From Murinocardiopsis flavida (GTDB lineage Bacteria; Actinomycetota; Actinomycetes; Streptosporangiales; Streptosporangiaceae), in assembly GCF_003014485.1 (NCBI RefSeq), contig NZ_PYGA01000009.1, forward strand, positions 186,001 through 250,000: a stretch of DNA of 64,000 nt, read 5' to 3'. A model generated the notes under the pieces. The model was given only the letters and a program-made list of their open reading frames with translations, was not told the DNA's origin and ran no database searches. This document shows positions 1-7,123 of this stretch, piece by piece; positions within the stretch are counted from its first letter, which is position 1, and each line of letters starts with the position of its first letter. Position numbers and translations under genes: made by a program.

Positions 1-2
1 GC

Positions 3-701
3 GGCGCGCCCGACAACCCCTACGCCGACCCCGACATGGAGCGCAACTTCGCGTTCTCCTGCGCCACGTCGTTCGCCTCGCTGGCGGACAAGGCCGACCC
101 CGAGAAGCTCGCCCGCACCGCGGCCGACTTCGGTGTCGGCGCCGACTGGCGGCTGTCGGTGCCGACCTTCAGCGGCGAGGTCGACCTCGGCGCCGACCCC
201 TCCAAGGGCGACCTCGCCGCGGTGATGGTCGGCTCCGACGGCGTCAAGGTCAGCCCCCTCACCATGGCGCTGGCGGCCGGCGCCGTGGCCGACGGCACGT
301 GGCACGCCCCCGAGCTCGTCGCGGGCAGCGACCGCAGGGAGCACGGCGAGGAGGGTGCCGCGCTCGACCCCGCCATGCTCAAGGACCTGCGCGCCATGAT
401 GCGCGCCTCCGTCGAGAACGGCAGCGCCACGGGTGTCGAGGGCTCCGGGCAGGACCCGGTCTACGCCCAGACCGGCACCGCCGAGCAGAACATCGACGGC
501 AAGAAGGTCTCCGTTCAGTGGTTCGTCGGCTACCAGGGCGACGTCGCGTTCGCCGCCGCCGCCGAAGTCGACCCAGCGGTGCGCCTGATGAACCAGCACG
601 CCGTCGACGCCGCCGGGACCTTCCTCCAGGAGCTGCCCGACGACTTCACCGGCAAGAGCCCCGGCGGCGGCGCGCGCGAGCACAGCCGCTCCGAGAACTG
701 A
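3..701 (+). CDS. Penicillin-binding protein transpeptidase domain, 3' part
   Basis: The open frame is already running at base 3, so the 5' end lies outside the window; about 232 residues are visible. The layout matches the C-terminal half of actinobacterial penicillin-binding proteins, which cross-link peptidoglycan on the outer face of the membrane: an SxN-type motif, then FGVG, then a TGTAE motif followed by a WFVGY strand. The key residues are changed. The SxN motif reads SCA (bases 57-65), where families have SCN, and the KTG motif reads QTG (bases 468-476). The SxxK serine would be upstream and is not visible. The protein ends in an Arg/Ser/Glu tail where a 15-bp tandem repeat begins and runs over the stop codon. 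It may be a non-catalytic or beta-lactam-insensitive PBP. Family confidence is high; activity is an inference. Confidence 0.85.
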   Translation, partial: GAPDNPYADPDMERNFAFSCATSFASLADKADPEKLARTAADFGVGADWRLSVPTFSGEVDLGADPSKGDLAAVMVGSDGVKVSPLTMALAAGAVADGTWHAPELVAGSDRREHGEEGAALDPAMLKDLRAMMRASVENGSATGVEGSGQDPVYAQTGTAEQNIDGKKVSVQWFVGYQGDVAFAAAAEVDPAVRLMNQHAVDAAGTFLQELPDDFTGKSPGGGAREHSRSEN

Positions 702-746
702 CGCTCTGAGAACCGGCGCTCCGAGAACCGGCGCTCCGAGAACCGG
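687..746. repeat. 15-bp tandem repeat across a stop codon
   Basis: Four adjacent 15-bp units (consensus CGCTCCGAGAACCGG) at 687-701, 702-716, 717-731 and 732-746. The first unit contains the TGA stop of the penicillin-binding protein, because AACTGA replaces AACCGG. A single substitution there would extend the protein by further repeats. Confidence 0.9.
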
Positions 747-1181
747 GCAGGGGCAGGGCCGCCGGGTCGGCGGGTGCCTGACTGTTCTGCCGGGAGGCTG
801 AGCCGATGGGGAACTGAGCTACCGGGGAACCGGGCTGCCGGGTAACTGGGCTGCGGGGCAACCTTTTTGGCCGTTCGGCGCGTCTTCACCTATGACTGCG
901 CCGCGACGGTGGTTGCGGCGGGCAGTCCAATGAACAGGTCCTCGACTCGGGGGAGACCTGTTCTTCCGAAAGGCCGGCCCGACCCTGCCGGCCGCCCTCG
1001 CGGAGGGCGTCGACGGTTCCCGTCCGCCCCCGCGAGGGCCTTCCCCCCGGGGATCGCCCCCGCGGATCGCCGCGATACGGGAATCGAATTGGCTCCGGAG
1101 CTGTTGACGCTGTAGCGTGGGAACACCGGGGACGTGCTGCGTCCCCGCGCGCGGCCCCTCGGGGTCGTTGAAAAATCCACA
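702..1181. other. Gene-free region upstream of ssrA
   Basis: This 480-bp stretch holds the end of the 15-bp repeat, a GC-rich spacer and the ssrA promoter area. A perfect 8-bp hairpin (1127-1134 with 1140-1147) lies in the probable precursor leader of tmRNA. Small open frames here show no ribosome binding site or recognisable protein. SmpB, often next to ssrA, is not in this gap. Confidence 0.6.
1089..1118 (+). promoter_or_regulatory. Possible ssrA promoter
   Basis: TTGGCT at 1089-1094 and TAGCGT at 1113-1118 are separated by 18 bp and lie about 65 bp before the mature tmRNA 5' end. TTGACG at 1104-1109 is an alternative -35 box without an obvious partner. Assigned by eye only. Confidence 0.35.
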
Positions 1182-1553
1182 GGGGGTGATCGGTTTCGAC
1201 TTCGGTAGTCGTTATATGGAGAAGCGTGCCGAGGGTTGTGGTTGTGACCTCGTTAATCCTGCAATCGCGTAAATATCAAGTGCCAATTCTAAGCGCACTG
1301 AGTTCGCTCTCGCTGCCTAAGCGATAGCAACTCTGTCGGCCTGGACCCGTCCCCGGTTCAGGACCCGGCATCGTTATGGGGACTTACCGGTCAGATCAGG
1401 CCACGGGGCCTGACTGGGACATTTTCGTGGCTGGGCTTGTCAGCGACTTGTTCGCGAGAGCGCTGGGGCCAAGTAGAACGATAAGCGAACTGCGCACGGA
1501 GAAGTCCTGTAGCACTGCGGAAGGACGCGGGTTCGATTCCCGCCACCTCCACC
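1182..1553 (+). ncRNA. ssrA: tmRNA (transfer-messenger RNA)
   Basis: tmRNA rescues ribosomes stalled on broken mRNA and tags the product for proteolysis. The 5' end GGGGGTGATCGGTTTCGAC and the 3' end GGTTCGATTCCCGCCACCTCCACC form the tRNA-like acceptor and T arms; GGGGGUG pairs with CACCUCC using one G-U pair as in other tmRNAs. The reading frame at 1282-1320 encodes ANSKRTEFALAA followed by TAA, ending in the usual ALAA degron. The final A of CCA is not encoded (the sequence reads ACCC), so CCA would be added after transcription. As I recall, this tag equals that of Thermobifida fusca. One-piece standard form, no group I intron and no duplicated 3' end that would mark an integrated element. 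Confidence 0.96.
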
Positions 1554-1556
1554 CTA

Positions 1557-1622
1557 AAGAAGAGCCTCTGACCTGCAAGATTGCGCCGTCGCAATTGTGC
1601 AGCAGTGTCAGAGGCTCTTCTT
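1557..1622. terminator. Long hairpin between ssrA and the next gene
   Basis: A perfect 16-bp inverted repeat (1557-1572 with 1607-1622) encloses a second stem, CTGCA-xx-ATTGCG paired with CGCAAT-xx-TGCAG around a CCGT loop. The whole 66-nt element folds into one long hairpin. It sits between ssrA and a convergent gene, with short T-rich stretches on both outer sides, so a bidirectional terminator is likely. Confidence 0.8.
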
Positions 1623-1677
1623 GTGTTGCGCCCCGCGTGGGCGTCAGAGGGGCCGGTTCACCGCCCCGGCGCCGGGG

Positions 1678-2169
1678 TCAGCACTTGTAGGACTCGATGT
1701 CGATGTCGTGGTGGTTCCACACCTTGTACCAGGTGGTCCTCTTGGGCGTGTGGGTGGACATGTCGGCGTCCTCCTCCCCGTCCCAGTTCCACTGCACCTT
1801 CATCGTGCAGCCGCCCTTCACCTTGAAGGTGTCGGTGTCCTTGTACGCCGACTCGTAGGAGTGCTCGCCCGGCTTCAGGGACTGCTGCGGCGAGTCGTTC
1901 CCGCACGTCGGTCCGCCCGGGTGCGGCGAGGTGTCGTCGCCGCACCAGTTCTTCCCGACCCGGACGTTGCTCTTCGACCGGTTCTGGATCTCGCTGTACC
2001 CGGGGGCCTTGGCGCCGGCTCCGCCCGCCGCTGCCCTGTCCTGGCCCAGGTGCACGACCTCCGGACCCTCGGCCGCCGCAGGCGATCCGAAGGCGAGCGT
2101 CCCGCCGCTGAGGACCAGCGCGGCCCCGCCCAGTGCGATCCGTCGGCTGATCGTCATTCCGTTGCGCAT
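1678..2169 (-). CDS. Secreted small protein with four cysteines
   Basis: I do not recognise the family. The N-terminus carries MTISRR, a hydrophobic stretch and an AAAE cleavage-like site, a classical or Tat-like signal peptide. The mature part of about 125 residues has four cysteines (WCGDD, TCGND, GGCTMK and the C-terminal YKC), many Trp, Tyr and His, and no membrane segment, which suggests a small disulfide-stabilised extracellular protein. Two ATGs compete at 2175 and 2169. The GAGGGAGGG ribosome site lies only a few bases before 2175 but at good distance from 2169, so 2169 is preferred. The gene converges on ssrA. Confidence 0.75.
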   Translation of the reverse strand: MRNGMTISRRIALGGAALVLSGGTLAFGSPAAAEGPEVVHLGQDRAAAGGAGAKAPGYSEIQNRSKSNVRVGKNWCGDDTSPHPGGPTCGNDSPQQSLKPGEHSYESAYKDTDTFKVKGGCTMKVQWNWDGEEDADMSTHTPKRTTWYKVWNHHDIDIESYKC

Positions 2170-2175
2170 TTCCAT

Positions 2176-2649
2176 TCCCTCCCTCGGTACTCTCCGTGAG
2201 CACCACGCACAGTGTGCGATGGCGTTGTAAGGGGCGGCAACGGAATGTCACAAGGATCGAAATCCCCAGGTCGGGCCGGGTGCGCGGGAGTCACGGCAGT
2301 GGACGGCGCACGGGGTCGCGTCGACACCGCAGCACCCCGTGAACCCCATATGACCTGGTGTGACGATGGGTTGCCGGTAGAGGCGGCAGGGTGCACCCCT
2401 CCCCGGTGACGCCGGGTGAACGCTGACTGGCCGTATCGGGCCGGGGCCGGAACGTGCCACCCGACATCCGCCATCCCCTCACCCGCCACCCGCCACCCGC
2501 CGCCTGCCATCTGCCACTGGCCCCGGGCGCGTGCGACTTTCGTCGGACGGTGAAGTCGGGCCAGGGGAGGACGACGCCGAGCGCTTGCTCCGTGAGCATG
2601 GACCCGGGCGGGCGTGCTCGCGTCCGCCGACTCTGCCAGGGAGGACGCC
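2176..2649. other. Intergenic region with short repeats
   Basis: Divergent spacer between the secreted protein and a small membrane protein. It holds a run of ACCCGCC repeats near 2480-2502 and a CCATATG-containing stretch near 2345. No supported gene. Confidence 0.5.
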
Positions 2650-2847
2650 GTGCTGGAGATCATCGGGATCATCGTCATGATCCAGGGGGTCCTGGGCTTT
2701 GCCGGTCCCGCATTCTTGGGGAAGGACCTGGGGCTGCTGCACCTGTGGTTCGACCTGCCGCCGCTGGCCTACCTCGGCATCGCCGCCGTCGGCGGGGTCG
2801 TCCTGCTGCTCGGGTCCCGCGGCCGCTCGAAGAGCAGGACGACCTGA
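2650..2847 (+). CDS. Small membrane protein, unknown function
   Basis: A 65-residue protein starting at GTG 2650, placed 5 bases behind a clear AGGGAGG site (2638-2644); an in-frame ATG at 2614 has no such site. Two hydrophobic helices are visible: IIGIIVMIQGVLGFAGPAF near the N-terminus and LAYLGIAAVGGVVLLLG near the end, followed by a basic tail (SRGRSKSR). Similar two-helix small proteins are common in actinomycetes, but I cannot assign a role. Confidence 0.6.
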   Translation: MLEIIGIIVMIQGVLGFAGPAFLGKDLGLLHLWFDLPPLAYLGIAAVGGVVLLLGSRGRSKSRTT

Positions 2848-2974
2848 GCACCTGCCTGCCAGCCAGCCCGAGTGCCCGCCCGAGTAGCCGCCGACGTCCC
2901 GGCGCCGCGGCCGCGCCCCGCCGGGAATCGAGGCACCGGCGGGGCGCGGGGTCCGAGAGCGTCCCTATAGTCCC

Positions 2975-3140
2975 GACAGTCCCGACAGTTCCGAAAGTGC
3001 CGGCCGTGCCGGTTTTCGCGGCCGTGCCGGCTTTTTCGGCAGTACCGGCTTTTCCGGATGTACCAGCTTTTCCGGCTGCTCCGGCTGCTCCGGCTGTGCG
3101 GAATGTGCCGACAGCTCTGCTGGTCCCGTTTCCGTTGGTC
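2975..3140. repeat. Degenerate 18-bp minisatellite
   Basis: A 2848-3143 spacer contains a run of degenerate 18-bp units around CCGGCTTTTCCGG, best seen as 3009-3026, 3027-3044, 3045-3062, 3063-3080 and 3081-3098, flanked by shorter TCCCGACAG and GGTCCCGTT repeats. It lies directly behind the stop codon of the 3144-3458 gene. The minus strand stays open through it with AGTAEK-like repeats, but without gene evidence. Confidence 0.8.
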
Positions 3141-3143
3141 CCG

Positions 3144-3458
3144 TTAGTCGGAGGTGGCGCCGACAAGCCAGGCGGTCTGCCGGGCCGCCATCGAGATGCT
3201 GTCGCTGCCGCCGAGCTTGACCCCGAACGACGCGAGGAAGGCGTAGTGGTGATCGCGCCGCTCGCAGCTGATCTCCTCGATCGCGTACTCGGAATCGGGG
3301 TTGCTCACCCGCAGGTACGGCGCCTCCTCCTCGATGATGCGGGCCCAAACGCCATACGAGGCGAGAGCGGCGGCGAGTTCGGAGAGGTGGCGTCGCTCGG
3401 CGGATCGCGGGACCGGGGTCCTCGGCGGCAAGCCCTGGGCATGTCTCGGGCGGGCCAT
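3144..3458 (-). CDS. Conserved-looking small protein, unknown function
   Basis: A 104-residue soluble protein with a basic N-terminus (MARPRHAQGLPPRTP) and a compact region containing SELAAALASYGVWARI, YLRVSNPDSEYAIEEISCER and HHYAFLASFG. This pattern of alternating helices and strands looks like an intact small fold, but I do not recognise it. The start is well supported by AAGGAGG 7 bases upstream. Downstream (minus direction) it runs into the 18-bp minisatellite. It lies 134 bp behind nagA in the same direction and could share its transcript. Confidence 0.65.
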   Translation of the reverse strand: MARPRHAQGLPPRTPVPRSAERRHLSELAAALASYGVWARIIEEEAPYLRVSNPDSEYAIEEISCERRDHHYAFLASFGVKLGGSDSISMAARQTAWLVGATSD

Positions 3459-3592
3459 GGCGGCCTCCTTACGGTCGAGTGAATACCCTTCCCGTCATTG
3501 TGACCCTTCGTCTCTTTTTGATTACGCAACGTAAGTACGACACGCCGCGACCGCCTTTACGGCGCCGCGGGCCGACGTCCCGCCAGCGCACC

Positions 3593-4894
3593 CTAGAGGG
3601 CGCGCACCCACTCCCCGCGGTGCATGACCGCGGCCGTCTCCAAGTCGGCGTCGAGAACGAGCAGATCAGCGCGGTAACCGGGGGCGATCATGCCCACATC
3701 GTCCAGGCCGAGGGCCCGTGCGGGCGTCGCCGACGCGGCGCGGGAGGCGGCGGCCAGCCCCACCCCGACACCCCCGGGGTCCTGGAGGGCGCCCGGTGTC
3801 CCGTACTGTGTCCCGTCCTGTGTCCCGTCCTGTGCCGGGACCTCCTTCGGGGGGCGGACCGCGCGGCGGACCGCGTCGGGCAGCACGATGGTGCTGCTGG
3901 CGATGGTGTCGGTCCCGGTCAGCAGCGCCTGCCCGGCGGTGACCGTGACATCCAGGTTGCCGAGCGTGTAGTCGCCGTCGCCGAGCCCCGTCGCCGACAT
4001 CGCGTCGGTGACGAGCGCGACACGGTCGGCGCCCGCCGCGTCGAACACCAGCCGGGCCGCACCGGGGTGGACGTGGACGCCGTCGTTGATCAGCTCCACC
4101 GTGATGCGCTCGTCGGTCAGCGCCGCGGCGATCGGGCCGGGCTCGCGGTGGTGCAGAGGACGCATCTGGTTGTAGATGTGTGTCGCGACGGTCGCGCCCG
4201 CGTCGAACGCCGCGAGGGTCTGGGCGTAGGTCGCCTCGGTGTGCCCGATCGCCGCCACCACGCCCTGGGCGACGGCCGCCCGGATCAGGTCCTGCCCTCC
4301 CGGAAGTTCCGGCGCCACCGTGATCATGCGGAGGTGTCCGCGGCCCGCCTTCACCAGCCGCTCGAACTCGGCGAGGTCGGGGTCGCGCAGCAGGGCCGGG
4401 TCGTGTGCCCCGCACTTGGACCGGGCGATGTAGGGGCCCTCAAGGTAGATCCCGCCGAGGTCGCCGTCGTCGCACAGGTCAGCCAGCGCCGAGACCTGAG
4501 CGACAAGGTCCTCCGGTGTGGCCGTGACCAGGCCGCCGATGACGGTCGTCACCCCGCTCACACGGTTGAAGTCCACGATGCGCCGCGCCCGCTCCGGGTC
4601 GGCGTCCGTGAACGCGGCGCCAGCGCCGCCGTGCACATGGATGTCGACCGTTCCCGGCAGGACGTGCCTACCGCCCATGTCGAGGATCTCGGTGCCGGCG
4701 CTCTCTGTTTCCGCGCTCCCTGTTCCCGCGCTCCCTGTTCCCGCGCACTCTGGGGCCCCGGGTGCGCCGGCGCCGAGCGCCTGGACGCGGCCGGCACCGA
4801 CCCGCAGCCACCCCTCGACCATCCCGTCGGGCGCGGCGATCCGCGCGTTCGTCAGCGTCGTCGTCAGGGTCGTCCCGGTAGCGCTCCGGCTCAT
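3593..4894 (-). CDS. nagA: N-acetylglucosamine-6-phosphate deacetylase
   Basis: Cytoplasmic amidohydrolase that removes acetate from GlcNAc-6-phosphate in amino-sugar and cell-wall recycling. Visible motifs in order: DIHVHGG (metal-binding HxH), YLEGPYI (metal Glu), GHTEATY, THIYNQM (usually THLFNAM) and DAMSATG with the catalytic Asp. The start ATG at 4894 gives 433 residues, longer than the usual 380-390. The excess sits in two in-frame tandem repeats: an AGTGS repeat (bases 4701-4745) before the first metal motif, and a QDGT repeat (about 3797-3836) in the C-terminal third. Both fall in loops, so activity is probably kept. In many actinomycetes nagA belongs to the DasR regulon, but I found no clear DasR site in the upstream 479 bp. 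Confidence 0.93.
   Translation of the reverse strand: MSRSATGTTLTTTLTNARIAAPDGMVEGWLRVGAGRVQALGAGAPGAPECAGTGSAGTGSAETESAGTEILDMGGRHVLPGTVDIHVHGGAGAAFTDADPERARRIVDFNRVSGVTTVIGGLVTATPEDLVAQVSALADLCDDGDLGGIYLEGPYIARSKCGAHDPALLRDPDLAEFERLVKAGRGHLRMITVAPELPGGQDLIRAAVAQGVVAAIGHTEATYAQTLAAFDAGATVATHIYNQMRPLHHREPGPIAAALTDERITVELINDGVHVHPGAARLVFDAAGADRVALVTDAMSATGLGDGDYTLGNLDVTVTAGQALLTGTDTIASSTIVLPDAVRRAVRPPKEVPAQDGTQDGTQYGTPGALQDPGGVGVGLAAASRAASATPARALGLDDVGMIAPGYRADLLVLDADLETAAVMHRGEWVRAL
3797..3836. repeat. 12-bp tandem repeat inside nagA
   Basis: About three copies of TGTGTCCCGTCC on the plus strand, read on the minus strand as QDGT/QYGT tetrapeptides. In frame, near the C-terminal third of NagA. 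Confidence 0.8.
4701..4745. repeat. 15-bp tandem repeat inside nagA
   Basis: Three 15-bp units (4701-4715, 4716-4730, 4731-4745; consensus CTCCCTGTTCCCGCG), encoding AGTGS-type pentapeptides on the minus strand, ahead of the NagA metal-binding motif. Confidence 0.85.
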
Positions 4895-5373
4895 CCTCAG
4901 CGCCTTTCTGTGCCCGATGCCACATCTTGCGGTGTCGCCATGCCGCGGCCGTCGGGCGCGCGGAACACCGCTGACGGGCGGATGCCCGCAGAGCAGGGGT
5001 TTCGCGCGGCGCGGCGGCTGGACGGCAAGGCTGCGGGCGGGCGCCGTCCCCCCGCGATTCCCACACCAATGGGGACGAGTGGAGACGAGACCGTCCGCTA
5101 CGCATTGACGATAGCGTCGTCGGACACTCATCATGGGTTCCATGTCCGCCGGTGAGCTGCTCGTCCAGCGCCTGCATGTCGATCTTCGACAGCAGGCCAG
5201 CGCCCTGTGTTGTAGCTAACGTCTCCCGCCTCCCGGGGCCGGCGAGCGCCTGAGCGCCGCCAGTGCCGTGCGTCACATCCCGGCCGCGCCCCGGAGAGCC
5301 TACGGCTGTCCGCCTCCTCCCTTGAACTTGCGCTCGCGTCGCGCTCTGCCGCGGCGTTCACCTGGAGACAACT
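4895..5373. other. Divergent spacer nagA / FMN reductase
   Basis: A 479-bp gap expected to carry the promoters of both neighbours. No RNA element or supported ORF was seen, nor a palindrome resembling the DasR consensus. Confidence 0.45.
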
Positions 5374-5979
5374 ATGACCACGTTCACCGTGCTCGTCGCA
5401 GATCCTTCCCCTGACACCGGCCCTGCCCAAGGTTCAGGCTCCCGTTCCGGGATCCGCGCCGCCGCAGTGCGGGCCGCCCGCGCCGTTTCCCCCGGACTCG
5501 CCGCCGCCCCGTCGCACATCCCGGCCCCGATCCCGACCTCGGCTTCGACTTCGACCCTGGCCGAGCCCCAGGTGGTGGACCTGGCCGAACTCGGCCCGGC
5601 GCTGCTCACCTCCGACCCCTCCGAGCGCGGCGCCGTCGCGGCGGCACTGGACCTGGTGTCCGGCAGCGACTTCCTGCTGATCGCCACCCCGCAGGTGCAC
5701 GGGGGCTACACCGGGCTGCTGAAGGTGTTCCTCGACCGGCTGCCCGAGTTGGGGCTCGCGCAGACGGTCGCGCTGCCCATGGCCGTCGTCGACGACCTGC
5801 GCAACGGCCGCAACGTGGAGGAGGACCTCCGGGTGGTGCTGTCGGAGCTGGGCGCCTGGGTGCTCGAACCCGGCCTGCTCCTCAGCCGGGGCGAACTCGG
5901 CGAACCCCACCGTGTCATCGGCGCCTGGGCCGAGATCGCGGCTCCGGCGCTGCGCGAAGCGGTCGCCATCGCCGCCTGA
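5374..5979 (+). CDS. NADPH-dependent FMN reductase (SsuE-like)
   Basis: Flavodoxin-fold reductase of about 201 residues. The motif TPQVHGGYTGLLKVFLDRLP matches the FMN-binding and core region of SsuE/MsuE-type reductases, which supply reduced FMN to two-component monooxygenases. The N-terminal TTFTVLVADPSP takes the place of the usual first strand and phosphate loop. After it comes an expanded Ala/Pro/Ser-rich segment (about residues 40-62, with TSASTSTLAEP) absent from standard family members. The start is set by GGAG 6 bases before ATG. No sulfonate genes lie nearby, so the physiological partner is unknown. Confidence 0.75.
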   Translation: MTTFTVLVADPSPDTGPAQGSGSRSGIRAAAVRAARAVSPGLAAAPSHIPAPIPTSASTSTLAEPQVVDLAELGPALLTSDPSERGAVAAALDLVSGSDFLLIATPQVHGGYTGLLKVFLDRLPELGLAQTVALPMAVVDDLRNGRNVEEDLRVVLSELGAWVLEPGLLLSRGELGEPHRVIGAWAEIAAPALREAVAIAA

Positions 5980-6013
5980 GCACCGCCCCTGCCGCTACTG
6001 GGCACCCCTGCCC

Positions 6014-6050
6014 GTTCCTGGGCCCTGTTCCTGGGCCCTGTTCCTGGGCG
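6014..6050. repeat. 13-bp tandem repeat
   Basis: Nearly three copies of GTTCCTGGGCCCT in the short convergent gap between the FMN reductase and the DMT transporter. Confidence 0.85.
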
Positions 6051-6079
6051 CCATTGCCGACCCCTGGGTGGGCCGCTGG

Positions 6080-6982
6080 TCAGCCCCTGGTGCGCGACCG
6101 CATCCGCGTGGTGTCGGCCTCGGCCTGCGCGACGTTGCCCCGCACCAGGGCGACCACCGCCAGGGTCAGGGCGAAGCCGGTGACCCGCAGGGCGAGCATC
6201 AGCGGGTCGGAGGGGAGCTGCTCGGCGAAGATCCAGGTGCCCAAAAGCACCATGAACACGTTGCCGAGCACGCCGGCGACGGGCGCCGTCACCGAGGCGC
6301 GGGCCCGTTGCATGGAGGTCTGGAACAGCACGATGCCGACCGCCCAGCCCACGGCGTACAGGTAGGGGAACGGCGACAGCAGCGCGGGGACGATCGCCTC
6401 GACGACGCCTCGCTCGGCGAGCAGGCCCCCGAGCCCTTTGCCCTGGAGGCCGGCCACGCCCTGCGCGAGACCGGCGGCCGCACCCATGGCGGCCGCGGAA
6501 ACGTAGCGGCCGCCTTTCCCGGCGACGGCCATGGCGCCGACGCAGGCGATCAGCGTCACCGCGCTCACGGTGAGCAGGACGGGCATGTCGGCCGTCGTGC
6601 CCGCTTTCGCGTCGCCGCCGCCGAGCGACAGGCTGAGCACCAGCAGCGCGACCGGCATCAACGCGAGCGCGACCTTCTCGCCGCGGGTGATGGGCTCGCC
6701 CAGGACCAGCGCCATGAACAGCAGCATCGCGGAAATCCCCGCGGCGTACGCCGGTTGGACGATCGACACCGGCGCCAGGCCCAGCGACACGATCAGCCCG
6801 ACGCTGCCGAGTGCGGCCAGGACGCAGCCGCCGACCCACCGGCCGTTGCCCAGCAGTGTGCGCGCGAGGTGCAGGGGCCGGTGCACACTGATGTCGGGCG
6901 ACCGGTGCAGCGCACGCTGCTCGATGGTCAGCCCGAGGGTGTAGACCGCGGCCGAGACCAGCGCGGCGACCAGACCGATCAC
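6080..6982 (-). CDS. DMT-superfamily membrane transporter
   Basis: A 300-residue protein starting with GTG at 6982, made almost entirely of about ten hydrophobic helices with two similar halves, as in drug/metabolite transporter (EamA/NIPA-like) proteins. The first half holds the PVSIVQPAYAAGISAMLLF helix and GEPITRGE; the second repeats the pattern with ASVTAPVAGVLGNVFMVLLG and the TWIFAEQLP loop. The C-terminus is basic (TTRMRSRTRG). Substrate cannot be told from sequence. Its promoter region (6983-7123) is shared with the divergent SGNH hydrolase gene and holds two TnnAACnnGTTnnA-like palindromes, one 52 bp from this start. Confidence 0.75.
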   Translation of the reverse strand: MIGLVAALVSAAVYTLGLTIEQRALHRSPDISVHRPLHLARTLLGNGRWVGGCVLAALGSVGLIVSLGLAPVSIVQPAYAAGISAMLLFMALVLGEPITRGEKVALALMPVALLVLSLSLGGGDAKAGTTADMPVLLTVSAVTLIACVGAMAVAGKGGRYVSAAAMGAAAGLAQGVAGLQGKGLGGLLAERGVVEAIVPALLSPFPYLYAVGWAVGIVLFQTSMQRARASVTAPVAGVLGNVFMVLLGTWIFAEQLPSDPLMLALRVTGFALTLAVVALVRGNVAQAEADTTRMRSRTRG

Positions 6983-6989
6983 GCCAAAC

Positions 6990-7033
6990 CGCCCAGTGCA
7001 GTAGGAGAGCTGTGCAGTAGCAGAGCCGTGCAG
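6990..7033. repeat. Short imperfect repeats in a promoter region
   Basis: Imperfect copies of a GTGCAGTAG(AG)AG unit (CAGTGCAGTAGGAG, CTGTGCAGTAGCAGAG, CCGTGCAGTAG) directly before the palindrome at 7034. Confidence 0.7.
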
Positions 7034-7047
7034 TAGAACCTGTTATC
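7034..7047. promoter_or_regulatory. Palindrome TAGAACCTGTTATC (KstR-like)
   Basis: Matches 13 of 14 positions of TnnAACnnGTTnnA, the published operator of the TetR-family lipid regulator KstR. It lies 52 bp upstream of the DMT transporter start and 77 bp upstream of the SGNH hydrolase start. Confidence 0.45.
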
Positions 7048-7086
7048 GGGCGCCAAGTATGGCAGGGGATTCAGCGCCCACGCATA

Positions 7087-7100
7087 TGTAACACGTTCTA
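7087..7100. promoter_or_regulatory. Palindrome TGTAACACGTTCTA (KstR-like)
   Basis: Full match to TnnAACnnGTTnnA, ending 23 bp before the GTG start of the SGNH hydrolase. A bound repressor here would block transcription or its start. Confidence 0.5.
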
Positions 7101-7123
7101 GTGCTAGGGCTAGTCTTGGGGCA

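Noticed and set aside
867-1115. Short open frame between the PBP and ssrA
   Set aside because: No ribosome site, no recognisable domain, and it overlaps the tmRNA leader promoter region; judged chance reading in GC-rich DNA.
1540-1700. Integration site (attL/attB) at the ssrA 3' end
   Set aside because: No integrase gene and no second copy of the tmRNA 3' end found in the window.
2675-3166. Minus-strand frame with AGTAEK repeats
   Set aside because: Product is only the translated minisatellite and lies opposite the small membrane protein gene; no start signal.
4895-5373. DasR operator upstream of nagA
   Set aside because: Looked for ACTGGTCTAGACCACT-like palindromes; none close enough.
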